A stretch of 64,000 nt of DNA from an uncultured Dehalococcoidia bacterium (GTDB lineage: Bacteria > Chloroflexota > Dehalococcoidia > Lucifugimonadales > GCA-2712585): the NCBI GenBank assembly GCA_951812825.1, contig OX638324.1, positions 1,239,141 through 1,303,140 on the forward strand, in the 5' to 3' direction. Positions 52,400-60,444 of the stretch are shown piece after piece. The stretch's first letter is position 1. Every line of letters begins with the position of its first letter. The notes under the pieces are model-generated. The model saw nothing but the letters and a program-made list of their open reading frames with translations. It ran no database searches and was not told the DNA's origin. Position numbers and translations under genes: made by a program.

Positions 52400-52711
52400 A
52401 TGGGCGCAGGGAAAGAGATCATGCCGAGGGAACTATCACTCAAAATCACCGTTGTGACTTCGAATGGTCAAGTAGATGAACATGTAATTTCCTTGCCGTT
52501 CTCTACAGAACAGTCACACGCCATCATGTCCAATATCTTCAATATGATACAGGGAGTAATGGCAGGAAAGTTGACGGCTTTGGTCCTCCCAAATCCGGCG
52601 TCGTGGTACAAATCCAGCTACGTTGTAAAAGTTACAATAGAATCGTCATCGGAGCTAGAAAGCGATCTTCAAAGCCAGACGCTGGGCTTTCTTAGAGACA
52701 GAACCAACTAG
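52400..52711 (+). CDS. Hypothetical protein (103 aa), A/T-richer than neighbours
   Basis: An ATG at 52400 with AAGGAGG seven bases before it starts a soluble protein without signal or membrane segment. The sequence LSLKITVVTSNGQVDEHVISLPFSTEQSHAIMSNIFNMIQGVMAGK suggests a small alpha/beta fold; the C-terminal part is Ser/Glu-rich. I do not recognise the family. Codons are richer in A/T than those of flanking genes, like the lipoprotein at 35.2 kb. It is divergent from the LRR gene (134-base gap) and 129 bases before rplU. Confidence 0.65.
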   Translation: MGAGKEIMPRELSLKITVVTSNGQVDEHVISLPFSTEQSHAIMSNIFNMIQGVMAGKLTALVLPNPASWYKSSYVVKVTIESSSELESDLQSQTLGFLRDRTN

Positions 52712-52801
52712 TAGTCCATTAGCGCGGCCAGATGTATGAATCTCTAACCATTGAACGTTTACACTGCAATTTTCACCGGACGACAACATCTCCTAATGCC
52801 A

Positions 52802-52831
52802 TTGACACCCCAACCCCGCTGGCCATAGAAT
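52802..52831 (+). promoter_or_regulatory. rplU promoter, possibly giving a leaderless mRNA
   Basis: TTGACA (52802-52807) and TAGAAT (52826-52831) are 18 bases apart. The expected start (about 52838) is only some three bases before the rplU ATG at 52841, and no Shine-Dalgarno sequence precedes that ATG. Confidence 0.5.
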
Positions 52832-52840
52832 TTATTGGTT

Positions 52841-53179
52841 ATGGAATACGCAATTTTCAAAACGGGCGGCAAGCAGTACCGGGTTTCGCCCGGGGACGTT
52901 ATCGACGTGGACAAGCTGGCCGTGGAGCCCGGCGCGGAGATTGAGCTTGACGAGGTTCTCGCCATCTGCAAGGACGGCGAGGTCAGCATCGGCAGGCCCC
53001 TCCTCGACGGAGCGAAGGTGATCGCCCACGTGCAGCAGCAGTACAGAGATAAAAAAATTCGGGTGTTCAAGTACAAGCCGAAGACTCGCTATCGCAAGAT
53101 GCGAGGGCATCGTCAGCCCTACACGCGGCTGCAGATAGTCGAGGTAGCCCAAGACCAGGAGGACTCCGATGGCTCATAA
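52841..53179 (+). CDS. rplU: 50S ribosomal protein L21
   Basis: The 112-residue protein starts [19 protein letters not shown] and carries [29 protein letters not shown], the L21 signature. The C-terminus is slightly acidic and longer than the usual 103. The ATG at 52841 is used. It overlaps rpmA by eleven bases, and the usual rplU-rpmA order is kept. Translation may begin on a leaderless transcript. Confidence 0.97.
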   Translation: MEYAIFKTGGKQYRVSPGDVIDVDKLAVEPGAEIELDEVLAICKDGEVSIGRPLLDGAKVIAHVQQQYRDKKIRVFKYKPKTRYRKMRGHRQPYTRLQIVEVAQDQEDSDGS

Positions 53180-53432
53180 GAAAGCGGGCGGAAGCTCCCG
53201 CAACGGTCGTAACAGCCCAGGCCAGCGTTTGGGCGTCAAGAAGTTTGGCGGGGAGAGAGTCATCGCCGGCAACATCATCATGCGCCAGCGGGGCACCAAG
53301 ATAATGCCGGGCCGCAACGTGGGTATGGGCAAGGACCACACCCTCTTTTCCCTCATTGAAGGCGCAGTCAAGTATGAGTGGGCCTCCAAGGGAAAGCGGC
53401 GCGCCAGCGTCTACCCCCTGGAAGTCGCATAG
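53169..53432 (+). CDS. rpmA: 50S ribosomal protein L27
   Basis: The 87-residue protein starts [31 protein letters not shown], so no N-terminal propeptide needing cleavage is present, unlike in Firmicutes. [30 protein letters not shown] follows. The N-terminal tail reaches the peptidyl-transferase centre. It starts inside the end of rplU and is followed by rpmE after nine bases. Confidence 0.97.
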   Translation: MAHKKAGGSSRNGRNSPGQRLGVKKFGGERVIAGNIIMRQRGTKIMPGRNVGMGKDHTLFSLIEGAVKYEWASKGKRRASVYPLEVA

Positions 53433-53441
53433 GTCAAGGCC

Positions 53442-53648
53442 ATGAAAAAGGACATTCACCCCACCTTCTACCACGACACCGTGGTTACCTGCTCCTGTGG
53501 AAACGTGTTCACCACTGGCGCCACCAAGCAGGCCCTTCGGGTGGAGCTTTGCAACAAGTGCCACCCCTTCTACACGGGCGAGCAGCGCATTGTGGACACG
53601 GAGGGTCGCGTTGAGCGGCTCCGACGTCGGTTTGGCCTCAAGGCCTAG
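53442..53648 (+). CDS. rpmE: 50S ribosomal protein L31, zinc-binding type
   Basis: The 68-residue protein starts [23 protein letters not shown] and has two Cys pairs (CSCG and CNKC), the C+ zinc-ribbon form. [25 protein letters not shown] completes the match. It follows rpmA closely and precedes a DUF1385 gene, a pairing also seen near rpmE in other Gram-positive-like genomes. Confidence 0.97.
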   Translation: MKKDIHPTFYHDTVVTCSCGNVFTTGATKQALRVELCNKCHPFYTGEQRIVDTEGRVERLRRRFGLKA

Positions 53649-53701
53649 CGCAACGCCGCCGACCATTTCCGAAGCAGGTCAACACACCAGCGAGTCGAGC
53701 C

Positions 53702-54673
53702 TTGGCTGAGCCACGTCACGTATACGGCGGACAGGCCGTCATAGAGGGCGTGATGATTCGCGGCCAGCGGTTCTTCAGCCTGGCAGTCCGCCGGCTGGAC
53801 GGGACTATCTATCGCACCGCCGAACCCTTGAGCACGTTCTATACGGGAAAGCTGCGCAGCATACCCCTGCTCCGAGGCGTGGTTGTGCTGGCCGAGACGC
53901 TGGTGCTTGGGATGAAAGTGCTCAGCCGGTCCGCCAACATCGCCGTGGAAGACCAGACCGAGGGGGAGCAGAAGGAACTGGGCGGCTGGGTGCTGTTCCT
54001 GTCCCTGGGGATCTCGATGGTTGTAGGCGTCGGGATATTCTTCCTGATGCCCCTCTTCGCCGCCCGATCGCTGGATATCTGGATTGCTCCCGGGGCGCTG
54101 GGCGATTTCGTCAGCAACATCGTGGAAGGGCTGCTGCGTCTGGGGCTGCTGGTGGGGTATATCGCCGCCATTGGGTTGATGAAGGACATCAAGCGGGTGT
54201 TTGCCTACCACGGGGCGGAGCACATGACGATTCACGCCTACGAACGGGGCCTGCCGCTGAACGTGGACAACATACGGCCGTTTTCGACGGCCCATCCCCG
54301 GTGCGGCACCGCCTTTCTACTGACGGTTGCGGTGGTGGCGATATTTGTTTTTTCCCTATTGGGGCGTCCCGAAATACAGTGGGCGATTCTATCGCGAATA
54401 CTGCTGATTCCCGTGATTGCAGGGGCGAGCTACGAAGTCATTCGGTTTGCGGGGCTGCGACAGGGCAACCCCATTTCAACCATTCTGTCGGCGCCGGGAA
54501 TGGCGCTGCAGAGGCTTACGACGCGGCGTCCCGACGACGACCAGATTGAGGTGGCCATAGAGGCGATGAACGCGGCCCTAGAGGCCGACGAGGGGAGGGA
54601 AGTTGAACCCACGTCGGATGGGGAAGAAGATGGGTTCAAGCCTTCGCAGGAAGAACGGGAAGAAAAAGCTTAG
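53702..54673 (+). CDS. DUF1385 family membrane protein
   Basis: The 323-residue protein has the DUF1385 hallmark YGGQAVIEGVMIRGQRFFSLAVRR near the N-terminus and DIKRVFAYHGAEHMTIHAYERG with PFSTAHPRCGTAFLL in the middle, where His and Glu could bind a metal. Five or so hydrophobic segments follow the first 90 residues, and the C-terminus is acidic (about 50 residues). Function is not established. The TTG start at 53702 lacks a clear ribosome site. It follows rpmE on the same strand and overlaps the hisIE stop at its end. Confidence 0.85.
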   Translation: MAEPRHVYGGQAVIEGVMIRGQRFFSLAVRRLDGTIYRTAEPLSTFYTGKLRSIPLLRGVVVLAETLVLGMKVLSRSANIAVEDQTEGEQKELGGWVLFLSLGISMVVGVGIFFLMPLFAARSLDIWIAPGALGDFVSNIVEGLLRLGLLVGYIAAIGLMKDIKRVFAYHGAEHMTIHAYERGLPLNVDNIRPFSTAHPRCGTAFLLTVAVVAIFVFSLLGRPEIQWAILSRILLIPVIAGASYEVIRFAGLRQGNPISTILSAPGMALQRLTTRRPDDDQIEVAIEAMNAALEADEGREVEPTSDGEEDGFKPSQEEREEKA

Positions 54674-55296
54674 CCCCGGCGCTTTCTGAGAACATCCCAG
54701 ACCTGCTGGGGCTTGACGTCGGAGGCCGCCATGAGCACCAGGGTGTGGTAGAGCAGGTCGGCAACTTCTTCGGGGAGGTTTTCCACATTGCCCTGGGCGG
54801 CGGCGATGGCCGTCTCTCCAGCCTCCTCCGTCACCTTCTGGGCCACCCTTCCGATGCCTTCCGCGAGCAGTTCAGCGGTGTAGCTGCCCTCCGGCATCTT
54901 CTGCTTCCTGTCCTGGATGACGGCGTAGAGCTCGTCGAGGACGCCCGATCCGGGGTCGGTGCGGGTAAATTCGGCGGGATCAGGGACGCCTTCCAGGGGG
55001 GTGAAGAAGCAGGAGTCATTTTGAGTGTGGCACGTGGGGCCGTCGGGCACGACCTTCAGCAGAAGGGTGTCGCCGTCGCAGTCCACCCAGGCCTCCCTGA
55101 GGTTCAGATAGTTGCCGGAGACCTCGCCCTTGTGCCACAGGTCCTCCCGGCTGCGGCTGTAGAACCAGACCTGGATGCCCTCCACGGTTCGCTTGAGGGA
55201 GCCGGGGTTCATGTAGCCGAGCATGAGCACCTTGCCGGTGTTGATGTCCTGGGCTATGGCGGGTATAAGCCCCTGTTTGTCTAGTTTGAGAGTCAT
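54670..55296 (-). CDS. hisIE: Bifunctional phosphoribosyl-AMP cyclohydrolase / phosphoribosyl-ATP pyrophosphatase
   Basis: The 208-residue protein has a HisI half (GLIPAIAQDINTGKVLMLGYMNPGSLKRT, WFYSRSREDLWHKGEVSGNYL, DCDGDTLLLKVVPDGPTCHT with Zn ligands) and a HisE half (LDELYAVIQDRK, RVAQKVTEEAGETAIAAAQ, EEVADLLYHTLVLMAA). It catalyses steps 2 and 3 of histidine synthesis. The ATG at 55296 follows GGAGG at about eight bases; longer frames upstream are not conserved. It lies after a HAD gene in a run with hisF. Confidence 0.96.
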   Translation of the reverse strand: MTLKLDKQGLIPAIAQDINTGKVLMLGYMNPGSLKRTVEGIQVWFYSRSREDLWHKGEVSGNYLNLREAWVDCDGDTLLLKVVPDGPTCHTQNDSCFFTPLEGVPDPAEFTRTDPGSGVLDELYAVIQDRKQKMPEGSYTAELLAEGIGRVAQKVTEEAGETAIAAAQGNVENLPEEVADLLYHTLVLMAASDVKPQQVWDVLRKRRG

Positions 55297-55328
55297 TTGT
55301 TTACCTCCGGGTGATACTTCTGTCGCCT

Positions 55329-56045
55329 TTATTCCCAGCTTTCCAGGATTGAAGGCAGCTGGGCGAGGCTGGTTATCTGGTGATCGGGCTGGGGCTGGTC
55401 TTCGTCGATGGTCTTGCCGTCGCGGTTGATCCATACGGCGTTCATGCCCACGCTTTTGGCCCCTAGAACGTCGTCGAAGGGATTGTCGCCCACGTAGACG
55501 GCCTCTTGGGGCTCGAGGTCCAGCGCCTTCAGGACGCGGCGGAAGGGGAGGGGGTGGGGCTTGTACGCGCCGATCATCTCCGAGGAGAGGACGACGGGAA
55601 AGGTTAGGCCGATGCGTGCCAGTTGAGGCAGCAGATAATCGTCGTCCGCGTTGGAGAGGATCGCCGTGGTCCAACGCTGCTGGAGGGCGGCGATGGTTTC
55701 GGCGACTTCCGGATAGGCATCACGTTTGCCCATGGAAAAGATTGATTCCCTTCCGGCGAGGTATGCGTCGCCGTCGAGGCCCCGATGGGCGAACACGGCG
55801 GCGAAGCAGTCGCGCCACGCTTCCTCATAGCTCTTGAAGGGCGGGCTGTTGTAGGGGTCCTCCATGTTCAGCCGGTCCTTGCGGAACCGTACCTCCAGGG
55901 CCTTCCACTCGTGGTAGAGCGTATGGGGGTCGATGGGCAGATTCTGGGAGCGGCAGACCCCTTCGAAAACGTCCATCCAACCTTCGATGGGGTTGGAGAC
56001 GAGGGTCTCGTACATGTCGAAAACGACGGCCTTTATCTTGGCCAA
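55329..56045 (-). CDS. HAD-superfamily hydrolase, dehalogenase-like subtype
   Basis: The 238-residue protein starts MAKIKAVVFDMYETLVSN. The motif DMYET has the nucleophile Asp but Tyr in place of the usual second Asp, as in 2-haloacid dehalogenases and related members. Then come TTAILSNADDDYL (motif II), GAYKPHPLPFRRVLKALDL (motif III Lys) and VYVGDNPFDDVLGAKSVGMNAVWINR (motif IV). It sits between hisF and hisIE, which could point to the missing histidinol-phosphatase step, but the DxY motif argues against an ordinary phosphatase. Both options are open. Confidence 0.85.
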   Translation of the reverse strand: MAKIKAVVFDMYETLVSNPIEGWMDVFEGVCRSQNLPIDPHTLYHEWKALEVRFRKDRLNMEDPYNSPPFKSYEEAWRDCFAAVFAHRGLDGDAYLAGRESIFSMGKRDAYPEVAETIAALQQRWTTAILSNADDDYLLPQLARIGLTFPVVLSSEMIGAYKPHPLPFRRVLKALDLEPQEAVYVGDNPFDDVLGAKSVGMNAVWINRDGKTIDEDQPQPDHQITSLAQLPSILESWE

Positions 56046-56055
56046 ATTTCTCTCC

Positions 56056-56850
56056 TTATGCTTGATTTGGGGTCACGGGTCTGACGGGAACGCCCCGACC
56101 GGCGAGATACTCCTTGACGTGGGCGATGGAGTAGGTGCCGAAGTGAAATATGCTGGCGGCGAGTACGGCGTCGGCCTTGCCCTGATGGATAGCGTCGTAT
56201 AGGTGCTCCGGGGTCCCGGCGCCGCCGCTGGCGACGACGGGTACGGACGCGGCCTCCGAGATGGCGCGGTTGAGTTCCAGGTCGTAGCCGCCCTGGGTAC
56301 CGTCGCTATCCATGCTGTTGACGACAATCTCGCCCGCGCCGAGCTCGGTTGCGCGGACGGCCCACTCGATGGCGTCGAGGCCTGCGTCGTCACCGCCGTC
56401 GCGGCCGGTGCGGACGCGGACCTTCCAGCGGGGCGGGGAGCTGCCGGGGACGCGGAGGGCGTCGAGGCCGAGGACGATGCACTGGCTGCCGAAGGCCCAG
56501 GCGCCATCGGAGATGAGGCGGGGATTTTCGACGGCGGCGGTGTTGATGGAGACCTTATCCGCTCCCGCCTTGAGCATGAGCCGCATATCTTCGACGGTGC
56601 GGAGGCCGCCACCGACGGTCAGGGGTATGAAGACCTGGTCGGCGGTGCGGGAGACAACGTTCAGCATGATGCTGCGGCCCTCCGCCGAGGCGGTGATGTC
56701 GTAGAAGACAAGCTCGTCGGCGCCCTCGGCATCGTAGAACGCGGCAAGAGCGACGGGGTCGCCCGCGTCGACGTGGTCGAGGAACTTGACGCCCTTGACC
56801 ACGCGTCCCGCTTTAACGTCGAGGCAGGGGATGATGCGCTTGGTCAGCAT
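56056..56850 (-). CDS. hisF: Imidazole glycerol phosphate synthase, cyclase subunit
   Basis: The 264-residue barrel starts [23 protein letters not shown], with the catalytic Asp in [49 protein letters not shown] (second Asp) and [18 protein letters not shown] follow. A longer insert ([27 protein letters not shown]) sits in the middle. It receives ammonia from HisH, whose gene is about 39 kb away with hisA, so histidine genes are split between at least two sites. Confidence 0.97.
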   Translation of the reverse strand: MLTKRIIPCLDVKAGRVVKGVKFLDHVDAGDPVALAAFYDAEGADELVFYDITASAEGRSIMLNVVSRTADQVFIPLTVGGGLRTVEDMRLMLKAGADKVSINTAAVENPRLISDGAWAFGSQCIVLGLDALRVPGSSPPRWKVRVRTGRDGGDDAGLDAIEWAVRATELGAGEIVVNSMDSDGTQGGYDLELNRAISEAASVPVVASGGAGTPEHLYDAIHQGKADAVLAASIFHFGTYSIAHVKEYLAGRGVPVRPVTPNQA

Positions 56851-56856
56851 CGGAAT

Positions 56857-57408
56857 TCAGGGCCGCCTCTTGAACAGGAGCATGTATTGGGAGCCGGGCA
56901 GTTCCCACCGGCGCTGAAACTGGAAGCCAGCGTTTCTGGCGAGGGCCATCATCTCGTCGGGTTCGATGCGCTTTTCCAGGGGCGGCCCGTGCTCCGTTTC
57001 GACGCGGTACCACTCCAGAACACAGCACCAGCCAGAGGGCTTGAGGGCCGCTGCCGCCGTTCTCAGAAAGGCGTCCCTGTCGTCGGGGTAATGGACCACG
57101 TAGGCGAGGAGCATCCCGTCGAGGGAGCGGGGGGCGAGGCCGAGGTCAACGCCGTCTGTCTTGATGGCCTCGACGTTGCCGAGGGGCACGGCGTCTACGC
57201 GGCGTTTGAGGGCCTCCAACATCTCGTCGTCCACGTCCAGGGCGTAGAGGCGGCCATGTGACAGGTACTTGGCCAACGGGAGGGAAAAATAACCGGGGCC
57301 GCAGCCCACGTCGGCCACGTGGTGGTATGGGTCGATGGGGAGGCGGGTCAGAAGCTCATAGGGGTCGGGGCGCTCTGACGAAAGGAGGGCCCGGATGAAA
57401 TCCTGCAT
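56857..57408 (-). CDS. Class I SAM-dependent methyltransferase
   Basis: The protein reads MQDFIRALLSSERPDPYELL and then HHVADVGCGPGYFSLPLAKYL (motif I), LYALDVDDEML, GNVEAIKTDGVDLGLAPRSLDGMLLAYVVHY and LEWYRVETEHGPPLEKRI. Substrate unknown. The ATG at 57408 gives 183 residues and no overlap with mscS. A TTG at 57483 with AGGGA upstream gives 208 residues and a 65-base overlap, so the start is unsettled. Position between mscS and hisF is probably by chance. Confidence 0.85.
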   Translation of the reverse strand: MQDFIRALLSSERPDPYELLTRLPIDPYHHVADVGCGPGYFSLPLAKYLSHGRLYALDVDDEMLEALKRRVDAVPLGNVEAIKTDGVDLGLAPRSLDGMLLAYVVHYPDDRDAFLRTAAAALKPSGWCCVLEWYRVETEHGPPLEKRIEPDEMMALARNAGFQFQRRWELPGSQYMLLFKRRP

Positions 57409-57418
57409 GGAATCCGGA

Positions 57419-58660
57419 TTATTCTCCAACGCCGTCTCCGTCGCCGGGACCTCCCGTGTCGGAGGCGCCTGTTCTTTCGGCAACTGAATTTCCCTGCTGG
57501 GCGGCCGTCTTCTGTGGAACGGGCCTGCGGTAGCCGGGATTCTCGCCCGGCCCCCAGTAGACGGTCATGTGAGGGAAGGGTATCTCTATTCCTTCGTCGT
57601 CGAAAACCCGCTTGATGCGACGTCGGAACTCGCCCGCGACGGCCCACTGCTCCATGGGCACGGTTTCGCCCATGACCTTGATGGCGATGCCGGAAGCGCC
57701 GAATTCCTGCACCCGAACTGCCTTCAGCGGGTCGGTAATCCTCGGCGCCCATTCGGAGTCGGCGGAAATCTCGGCGCCCACCCGGTTGATTATCACCATC
57801 ACCTCGTCCAGGTCCTCCTTGTAGGCGACCTCGATGTCCAGGTTTACGCGGGACTTCTCCTTGGTGAAGTTGCTGGCAATGCCAATCTCGCCGTTGGGGA
57901 TGATGTGCTGGTTCATGTGGAAGTCCCGAAGGGTGGTGCGTCGAAGGTTGATGTCTTCGATTATGCCCACAACGCCGGCGAGCTGGGCCACGTCTCCGAC
58001 GCGAAACTGGTCCTCCATCATGATGAAGACGCCGGCGAAGATGTCCTTGATGATGTTTTGCGCGCCAAAGCCGATGGCGATGCCGGCCACGCCGGCCCCG
58101 GCGATGAGAGGCGCGATGTTTACTCCCAGTTCCGAAAGAACCATAAAGAAGGCCATGGCAAAGATAATGGACGAGAGGGTGTTGGAAACTACGCTCTGCA
58201 GTGTCTGGGTGCGGCGCTGCACCTCGTCGGACTCCTTGTCTTCGTGAACGCGATGGGCGAGGTACTGCTCGATGATGGGGGAGGTGAGGCGGCTGACGAA
58301 CCGGATGGCCAGGAAGGCGACGATTACGATAATGGTTACGGTGAAGGTCTTGCCGAGGAGCCAACGGCCCACGGCAGCGCCGCCCGTTTCCGCGTTGTCG
58401 AGGACGCCGCTCATGTCGGCTCCCAGCTGGCTGGCGACGGTGAAGGCGGCGGCGGTGACGATGATGAGGCCAAGTACCACCTCTACGAACCGCGCTATAG
58501 GTTTCACGAGGCTGGACTGGTCTGCGGGGATGATGTCGTCCATCCACTGCAGGAAGCCCAGCAGGTAGCGGGGTACGACGAAATGGGAAACGGCGAGAGC
58601 AACCATCGTCAGGACGAGGGTGGCTATGATGACGTATAGGCCTTGGTTTGAGATGTCCAT
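57419..58660 (-). CDS. MscS-family mechanosensitive channel
   Basis: The 413-residue protein has about four N-terminal membrane segments (one near 10-30, others at 60-85, 108-128 and 175-200). The pore helix and beta-domain are conserved: LIAGAGVAGIAIGFGAQNIIKDIFAGVFIMMEDQFRVGDVAQLAGVVGIIEDINLRRTTLRDFHMNQHIIPNGEI, and WAVAGEFRRRIKRVFDDEGIEIPFPH near the end. It opens on membrane tension to release osmolytes. A variable Gly/Asp-rich tail follows. It heads the run mscS-methyltransferase-hisF-HAD-hisIE. Confidence 0.93.
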   Translation of the reverse strand: MDISNQGLYVIIATLVLTMVALAVSHFVVPRYLLGFLQWMDDIIPADQSSLVKPIARFVEVVLGLIIVTAAAFTVASQLGADMSGVLDNAETGGAAVGRWLLGKTFTVTIIVIVAFLAIRFVSRLTSPIIEQYLAHRVHEDKESDEVQRRTQTLQSVVSNTLSSIIFAMAFFMVLSELGVNIAPLIAGAGVAGIAIGFGAQNIIKDIFAGVFIMMEDQFRVGDVAQLAGVVGIIEDINLRRTTLRDFHMNQHIIPNGEIGIASNFTKEKSRVNLDIEVAYKEDLDEVMVIINRVGAEISADSEWAPRITDPLKAVRVQEFGASGIAIKVMGETVPMEQWAVAGEFRRRIKRVFDDEGIEIPFPHMTVYWGPGENPGYRRPVPQKTAAQQGNSVAERTGASDTGGPGDGDGVGE

Positions 58661-59239
58661 GTTGTACCAGCTTGGAAGGGATGCCAGGGAAGGAGTTCAG
58701 GTCAATTCTAACAGCGTTGGGGCGGAGGCGTCACCCGCGGTTATTTTGGGCCTATGCTCCAAGCCCGCCCCGTTACCGAATCGCGAATCTTTGGGCTGGG
58801 GATGGGAGGGGCATAATTGTGCGACGCATTATCCAAGACGAGTGGGAAAACGAGTGACTCGTTCCTGAATGAGCAGGCGTAGGGTTGACTCGTTTTGGAG
58901 AACGAGTGTTGGGGAGTTGGGCGCTGTGCAGGCGTGGAATTGGCTGATTTGGGGGGTAGACTCGTTTTTCGCAATTCTGGGGGGAATTTTGATGCCGAAG
59001 TGCGAGCATGTATCATGTTGTGCCGGCGTGCCGCGTGGTGGCGATAGGATGTTTTGTTCATGGGTGGATGTTAGCAGGGGAGGGGGACTGGCGGCAATGG
59101 GCGAAATGTCAGTTTGGGGAGGGCGTGAGAGGGCGCTTTTGGGCGGAGGGGTGAAGGGTGGGCCCCCGCGTCCGCGAGGGCACGGGGTTGAGTCGGGCGC
59201 TGGGGATGGGGTGGGTAGAAGGATGTGTACACCTTCACT
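58661..59239. other. Long non-coding gap with clustered ACTCGT hexamers
   Basis: No credible gene is seen in these 579 bases; frames lack ribosome sites and show low-complexity Gly/Arg products. Six ACTCGT/ACGAGT hexamers lie within 58838-58965. Two pairs form inverted repeats, including ACGAGT-G-ACTCGT at 58850-58862. Further on is the second copy of a dispersed GC-rich repeat (59161-59187). Confidence 0.55.
59161..59187. repeat. Dispersed GC-rich repeat, copy 2 of 2
   Basis: This segment matches 17884-17910 at 24 of 27 bases, and lies about 50 bases beyond the stop codon of the antitoxin-like gene. Confidence 0.5.
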
Positions 59240-59563
59240 TCAAGCCGATACGGCTTCCTTCTCCTCCACTTCGGCCCGACGCCTCAGCATCAGCTCAAAT
59301 CCTAGAGCCCGTATGATCCGCAACACAATGGAGAATCCCGGACGCTTCCCTTCAGACAGGGTCTTGTACAAGGCGTCCCGGCTTATTCCGGCTTCCCGCG
59401 CAAGTCGGCTCATGTTGCGCTTGCGAGCTATGGCGCTCAGCCCCACCAATATCAACCGTCCGTCCCCCTCGTCCTCGTCGATGCATGCTTCCAGATAGAA
59501 CATTGCATCTTCCTCAGTCTTTAGTGAATCCGCTGCATCCCACTTCGCAAATGTCTCTCCCAT
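59240..59563 (-). CDS. HigA-like antitoxin (HI1420-type, XRE helix-turn-helix)
   Basis: The 107-residue protein contains DAMFYLEACIDEDEGDGRLILVGLSAIARKRNMSRLAREAGISRDALYKTLSEGKRPGFSIVLRIIRALGFEL. This is the pattern of the addiction-module antidote proteins encoded just after HI1419-type toxins: an N-terminal helical part and a HTH (LAREAGISRDALYKTL). The C-terminus is acidic. It lies four bases after the remnant of the toxin frame and appears complete. Confidence 0.85.
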   Translation of the reverse strand: MGETFAKWDAADSLKTEEDAMFYLEACIDEDEGDGRLILVGLSAIARKRNMSRLAREAGISRDALYKTLSEGKRPGFSIVLRIIRALGFELMLRRRAEVEEKEAVSA

Positions 59564-59567
59564 ATGG

Positions 59568-59732
59568 CTATCTCCTTTCCCTTGCTATACGTTTCGCCAA
59601 CCGGATGTCTCGTGATTGGGTGCCCTTATCGCCTCCATAAAGCAGGACAACAACGTATCCGCCCTCACGCATGAAATAGAGCCGATATCCAGGCCCATAT
59701 TCAATGCGCATTTCGCTCACACCGTCCCCCAC
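59568..59732 (-). pseudogene. RelE/HigB-like (HI1419-type) toxin, N-terminal half missing
   Basis: The recognisable part starts GDGVSEMRIEYGPGYRLYFM and continues VVLLYGGDKGTQSRDIRLAKRIA, the C-terminal half of phage-type RelE toxins of about 100 residues. Upstream, instead of the expected N-terminal half (including the conserved W/F-rich start and the KPVGxGVxELR lead-in), there is low-complexity sequence related to intergenic DNA, then the stop of the RraA-like gene at 59758. A fragment of about 54 residues is unlikely to fold as an RNase. Confidence 0.75.
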
Positions 59733-59757
59733 CGACGGGGAGAGAGGGGCGAGGGGA

Positions 59758-60444
59758 CTAGCGGCGGATGGTGCCAATAACCATTTTAGTCATGGGGTCG
59801 GGGCGTTCGGCGCGGCACTGGGAGATCGTCCGTCCCTTGGCGATTTCGCCACGGACCCATTCCTCCCAGGCTTCCTTTTCCTGGACGAAAGCCAGGTGCT
59901 GCCTGGCTTCTTCCGGGGCGGCGATGAGGACGCCGTCTTCGTCGCCGAAGACCATGTCGCCGGGGTTGACGACCACTCCGCCAACATTGACGGGCACGTT
60001 AACCCCACCCCACTCGATGCCCCAGCCGCCGGTCTTGCCGGTCATGGCCACGGAGCCGCGGGAGAAGACGGGAAACTGCATCCGCTCAATGGCGACTCGG
60101 TCAGCGATGGGGCCGTCGGTGACAAGTCCGGCGATGCCGACCTCCATGAAGCCAAGGCTGCCAATCTCGCCGGTGGTGGCGTGTCGATGCTCGTCGCCGC
60201 GGGAGATTACGAGGACGTCGCCGGGTCGGGCGATTTTGATGGCCTCGGCGACAGCGGAGGTTATCTGGGGGTAGGTCAGGACGGTCAAGGCCGTGCCCAC
60301 CAGCTTGATGGGCCTGTAGACGGGCTCAATGGCAGACTCCATGGCGGTGTCGAGGACGTGGCCCAGGGTGGCGGGGGCGAGTTTCTGGTAGGCGGCCACC
60401 AGGTCCGGATCAACGGGGGCCGGCGAGGGGTTGACGGTTATCAT
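59758..60444 (-). CDS. RraA family protein, second copy, lacking the catalytic Arg
   Basis: The 228-residue protein has the RraA core ARPGDVLVISRGDEHRHATTGEIGSLGFMEVGIAGLVTDGPIADRV and VVVNPGDMVFGDEDGVLIAAP. In the motif corresponding to DGAVRD in the family member at 8.8 kb, this one has DGPIAD, so the active-site Arg is replaced by Ala while the Asp stays. It may act on another substrate or be non-catalytic. The ATG at 60444 follows AGGAG at eight bases; a longer upstream frame is not supported. Confidence 0.8.
   Translation of the reverse strand: MITVNPSPAPVDPDLVAAYQKLAPATLGHVLDTAMESAIEPVYRPIKLVGTALTVLTYPQITSAVAEAIKIARPGDVLVISRGDEHRHATTGEIGSLGFMEVGIAGLVTDGPIADRVAIERMQFPVFSRGSVAMTGKTGGWGIEWGGVNVPVNVGGVVVNPGDMVFGDEDGVLIAAPEEARQHLAFVQEKEAWEEWVRGEIAKGRTISQCRAERPDPMTKMVIGTIRR

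Noticed and set aside
52732-52944. 70-codon plus-strand frame overlapping the start of rplU
   Set aside because: It reads rplU in another frame and has no ribosome site.
58869-59498. 209-codon plus-strand frame in the mscS-antitoxin gap
   Set aside because: It runs through the antitoxin gene on the other strand, has low-complexity Gly/Arg content and no ribosome site.
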